DNA of 10,591 nucleotides from Irineochytrium annulatum (taxonomy: Eukaryota > Chytridiomycota > Chytridiomycetes > Chytridiales > Chytridiaceae), in contig JADGJL010001058.1 in assembly GCA_027600665.1 (NCBI GenBank), positions 1-10,591 on the forward strand, given 5' to 3'. The notes under the pieces were generated by a model that saw nothing but the letters and a program-made list of their open reading frames with translations, did not search any database and was not told where the DNA came from. Position 1 is the stretch's first letter, and each line of letters begins with the position of its first letter. Shown piece after piece: positions 6,677 through 10,591 of the stretch. A program made the translations under genes and the position numbers.

Positions 6677-9600
6677 CTACGCGCTCGAAACATCCTCAGT
6701 CATTAACGTGGCGTCACTACCGCCTTTCACAGCAACTCGACGAAGGGTTTTTCTTGTCGTCATGATCCGCTTCAACGTTCCCGCTTCTTCCAGGACTGCC
6801 CTGCTAAGATCATCGTCTTCCTCTCCGCTATCTCCCAGCACACATGGAACAGCTATTTTTGCACGAGCGCTTGCTGTGGTCGCTGGCTCGTGGGAAAGAA
6901 GTTTCTCCATGCCCGTAATGGTAATGTGGATGTCGCCTTGCGTGACGCCAGGCCCACCCTCACGCCGAGACAGGGGAAAGTTGAGGGACATGTTCTTCGT
7001 GAGGAGCTCGGCACTGTGGTTCTCGTCGTTTGCTTTTAGGAGGCCTCCGCGCAGTTTCCAAATGATTTTGAAAAACTCTTGGTAGGATAGCTCCTTTGTG
7101 ACACGGCTCTCGCCGAAGGTCTCCAGGAGGTCGTCGAGTTCCTTTTCAATGCCGGAAGCGGCGTCCACAATGGATTTCAGTCGGACGTCGGCAGTCAGCG
7201 CGAAGCTTTCCATCACCTCGTGGAACCAGTCACCGTCCGCCTTCTCATCCTTCACAAACTCGGCAAGCAGTTTCTGGATCGCCTCGATACCAGCCGCAAG
7301 CGACTTGATTGTAGCCAGAAGCTCCGAGATTGGCATTCGGGCTGCGGCCTCGACCGGCTTGAGCCCCTGCAGGCCCGACAGCGATTGGTTCAGCTCCTCC
7401 ATCCGCCGAGCGACGTAGTGCAACAACGTTGGGGCGCGAGCTCGGCAGACGCCGACGTCATTTGACTTGGTTTCCTGAAGCCGCCCGAGGACCTCGACCC
7501 GGAAACCAAGAGCCTGCCCTCTGAACGTCCCTGCGTTCATGTAGTTCCCGATGACGAGGACGTATCTCATGATGGTTGCCAGGGAGTCTGAGCGGCTAAT
7601 TGCTTCCACCGCGTCCCGAATGGTCGCCAGCTGTGGTCCCGCCTCCGCGACAATTTCGTTGAACTTCTGACGGAAGATCATAGACTGGAGACGCTGATGC
7701 AATCGCGGGACGGTGCTGACGACGAGGACGTAGCGCTCCGCGTTTCCGAGCTGCTGCACGTCGCCGTCGTAGGCCCGCACTGCGTCGATTTCTTCCTCGT
7801 TCGGAACGCATTGCATTAGGGTATTCAATCTCTCCAATGTCAAGAAGCTGTCGTCGACCTTCAAGATGGCCTCCTTCAACGCTTGCGTGCTAATCGGCAG
7901 GCCCCTTAACATGATCTCGTACATGATGTCTCTCCTCGCTTCGATCAGCGTGACCTTTGTCGGCTTGCCGTTGTAGTTCGCGGTTACTGCGGCCGACTTC
8001 GCTTGGTTGGCTTCGGCGAACAGGAGAGGGAACTGCGACTCCTCGACGGCATCAATAACGGTACGCGGAAGTGAGGGCTCGTTGCAGTACGTTGCAGCAG
8101 CCAGTGAAGACCACAAAGTTGAAGAGGCAATCTCGTCGTTTGTGAGCTTCTTCCAACGAAGCGGCTTCATGCGGACGGACGGAGTTGCAGTCGTAATTTT
8201 CGGAAGTGCACTGAGAGCCATCATTGGGGGTGGCGGAGGTGGAGCGGGCGCAGCCGGTGCCGTCGTTTGGCTCTCGTTGATTGACTTTATACTCGGCTCC
8301 CGGGTTAACTCCGTGACCGATGTGGCGTCCCCTCCTTCCACACCCTTTGAAGGTGAGCTGACGCCCCTCGGCGTGCCGGCCCTGCCCATCATCCCCCGCT
8401 TTGCCTTTAGCAGCGCCTCAAGCGTTTCGCGCTCGATGACGTCCCTCTCCCGCTGCATCTTCGCCGAGATCTCCCGCTCCTCCTTCAGTAGATAAACGGC
8501 TTGCTTGAGTAATCTCAGCTCCTCCTTCACACTGGCCCCAACTGCGGCTTCCTGCGCCGACCGCACGCCGTTGTTCTCGAGATCTTTGCGCAAACCGTCG
8601 ATCTCTTGCTGAAGGCCGCTGACCTTCGCCTCGGACGCGCGCAGCTGTGCCTCTAACTCTAACACGACGTTTTCGTCTGCCGCGGTCGCCTGTGGTTGGC
8701 CGTGAGAGGTGGCGGCGACCGTCACGTTCAGCGGGACGCCGGTGGACTGCTCGATTGCCTTGATGATATCGCGCGCGAGATTCTGAACGCGGACCGTCCT
8801 CTGCTTTGGTTTCGGCGTCCGTGACTGCTCCAAGAGGATTCCGGAGATGATTCGCTCGAGCAAAAGGAGCGTGTTGACGGGGTCGATGATTCGGTCGGCG
8901 GGCCCGGATGCCATCACCGATGTTAACTTCTCCAAAATCGCAGCGGCCAGGAACTTGCAACGCTCCGGTTGACGTTGTCTCGATGCTTCCAGCTGCAGCG
9001 TTGTGGCCAAATCGTTGTAATCCTTCAGCTGCTCATTCTCCCTCTTATATGTCGTTTCTAGCTCCTCCAAGTCTTCTTCGAGGTCCTCCTTATACAGACT
9101 TATTCGCTCTTGAATGGACTGGCATGGGGAATCCGCGAACATTTCAAATGCCTGATGAAGTCCCGCGTTCTCCAACTCCGTCCTAATGCGCAACCGCTCG
9201 CACGGATCCGACGGCGAAGCGACCAGCGTGATTAAAAACGAAAGCAGAGCCGTCTGGTAGTTCGATACGAGCGCGCCGTAATCTGCCACCACATCTTCAG
9301 CTGCCGACGGCAGGGGTGCATGCAGTGATTTGATCAAGTTGACGAATCTTGCCGACTCTAGCTGTAGTACCGACAGGTTTGTCATGGACTGGAGGACGGT
9401 GCTGCATCCGGTGCAGAAGTTAGGTCGGCAACGGGTCACATTCATTTTGCCTACCTAGACACATCCTCGGTAATCAAGCAAACCGCGCAGAGCACCTCCA
9501 GCGCCTTAATCCGCACCTTCAGCCCACCGGTCCACGCCTGCACGCTCCCCTCCTTAGCCGACTTCGGCCCCATGCCAAGGCAGTAAACAACTTCTTTAAT

Positions 9601-10416
9601 TAAGGCTGCGTTCCCAACCATTTGTTTTATCCCAACATCCGTCCCTATAAGGATTCCCAAGCATTCCAACACGTGCATGATGGTCTCTTCCTTCGATGGC
9701 ACGACCGCCGACGGCGTGGTCCCGCCTGCTACCAGTTGTGGCTCTCTGGCCTGCGCGATCCGCCTTAGCGCGATCCCGAGCGCACCGACGCCGTCGATTC
9801 TCTGCAACGACAAGATGCCCTCGGCGGCCGCAAATGAGCCCGCATATGCACGCGGCGACAGCGCCAGGTCGCCTCGGAGCGCCGACACGCACCGGCTCAG
9901 ATTCTTTAACGTCGTGTTGCGGTCCGCGAGCATGGCGACATATTCGGCCGGTGTCACCCCGCACGGCTGGGGTGGGACGTCCGGATCGGAGGCAGGCGCC
10001 TGCGTGACTCGGTTCTGTCGACGTTAATATTAAATTGGCATTGAGTATGGGTGCCAATTACATACAAGCTTGAGGGTCTCCTGCGGGATGACCTTTGGCG
10101 CATCAGGCCGTTCAAAATACCCGTCCTTCTTCAACGTGTATTGCTTAAGCAAAAGAAGCTTCCCGGCGTACGATGTCGACCAGAGCAGGTTTGTTCGGGC
10201 CTTATCGTTGAGGTTCAAATCAGACTCGGTCAGCATCAGCTCGAGCTCCTTGTCGAGTTCCTCGCTGCTGAGCGCCTCGATCTCCTTTAAGGTCAGCGCC
10301 CGCCGGACGCCGCCGGACGACGCCGCTCCGCCCGGGACATCGTCGGCCTTCGTCGGAGAACGCCGACCTGATAAGGAGAATCCCCAAACCGACTTCTCTC
10401 TTCGCGAGGCCTGCAT
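6677..10416 (-). CDS. Diaphanous-related formin (GBD/FH3-FH1-FH2)
   Basis: Actin nucleator and barbed-end elongation factor; in fungi such formins build cables, rings and polarised arrays under Rho GTPase control. Exons (minus): 10416-10066, 10014-9455, 9401-6677; 1211 residues. The start ATG at 10416 has an in-frame TGA five codons upstream. Residues about 40-400 form the GTPase-binding/FH3-like region (a helix around 52-92, then VTPAEYVAMLADR at 137-149 and armadillo-like helices such as KVRIKALEVLCAVCLIT). Coiled-coil-prone stretches are at about 397-434 and 545-639. FH1 is tiny: APAAPAPPPPPPMM near 684-698. FH2 spans about 713-1090: MKPLRWKKL lasso-type start, GNYMNAGTFRGQALGF around 922-937, LQETKSND after it. 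A DAD-like GMEKLLSHEP lies at 1134-1143, followed by acidic and basic patches. The domain order identifies the family with confidence; Rho partner and actin structure are not predictable from here. Confidence 0.93.
9402..9454 (-). other. Formin gene intron 2
   Basis: Donor TCTAG|GTAGGC, branch-like CCTAACTT, acceptor GGATGCAG|C, 53 nt, phase 2. It joins LITEDVS to STVLQSMTNLS within the FH3-like helices; without splicing the frame stops at TAG two bases on. Confidence 0.85.
10015..10065 (-). other. Formin gene intron 1
   Basis: Donor CTT|GTATGT, branch-like ATTAACG, acceptor CGACAG|AAC, 51 nt, phase 0. It joins QETLKL to NRVTQAPASDPD, leading into the VTPAEYV segment of the GTPase-binding region. 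Confidence 0.85.
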
Positions 10417-10591
10417 TGCTGGAGCGTTAGCTCAAGGTTGGGGTTGGGCGTCCAACCTCCATCAAGGACGCGCTTTCAGGTCTGGACTGTCAAAGTTTCT
10501 ATTCAAAAACGTATTAATGCCATCCTAGGGCGAATTGAAACAAAAACCATGCTGCTCAAATGAGATAACCAGGGAGTATGAAAAAAAAAAC
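10417..10591 (-). promoter_or_regulatory. Upstream region / 5' UTR of the formin gene
   Basis: 175 nt before the formin start codon, cut by the window edge. It is AT-richer than the exon and begins, in the minus direction, with a T10 run at the edge. No clear TATA box or other named element is visible. Confidence 0.35.

Noticed and set aside
8418..8960. Minus-strand 180-codon Arg-rich frame within the formin
   Set aside because: It overlaps the coiled-coil exon in another frame and is a typical shadow of Glu/Ala/Leu-rich coding sequence.

Overview
The window looks like nuclear DNA of a eukaryotic microbe, most likely a fungus and plausibly an early-diverging (chytrid-type) one. This is inference from three things: GC-rich multi-exon genes with very short introns (51-65 nt, plus one of 165 nt), recurring CTTAC/CTAAC/TTAAC branch-point-like motifs 10-25 nt before the acceptors, and a gene set of F-box protein, secreted GH5 endoglycoceramidase-like enzyme and diaphanous-type formin. 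I see no bacterial operon signals, mobile elements, tRNA or rRNA, or CRISPR.

Layout, left to right. (1) Positions 1 to about 740 carry coding-like sequence whose strand and frame I cannot settle. A minus-strand gene running off the left edge is my preferred reading, but it needs two frame changes, and a plus-strand frame is also open throughout. (2) A plus-strand F-box protein gene spans 815-2893, with a proposed tiny first exon (815-832), a 51-nt intron and one long exon. (3) An AT-richer, pyrimidine-tract-rich intergenic stretch (2894-3859) separates two convergent genes and holds a short tandem repeat and candidate poly(A) signals. (4) A minus-strand six-exon gene (6107 down to 3860) encodes a predicted secreted 614-residue GH5 enzyme of the endoglycoceramidase/sterylglucosidase-like type. 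Its reading frame, catalytic motifs and C-terminal beta domain all come together once five introns are removed. (5) A 569-nt intergenic stretch (6108-6676) would hold the GH5 promoter and the formin 3' UTR. (6) A minus-strand three-exon gene (10416 down to 6677) encodes a 1211-residue formin with GBD/FH3-like N-terminus, coiled coils, a minimal FH1, a full FH2 and a degenerate DAD-like motif. (7) The last 175 nt are its upstream region.

The genes are independent transcription units with no evident shared pathway: ubiquitin-ligase substrate adaptor, extracellular or vacuolar glycolipid hydrolase, and actin nucleator. I found no convincing undescribed multi-gene system. The most interesting points are the GC-AG intron and the hydrophobic insertion in the GH5 gene, the single-tract FH1 in the formin, and the unresolved left-hand gene.
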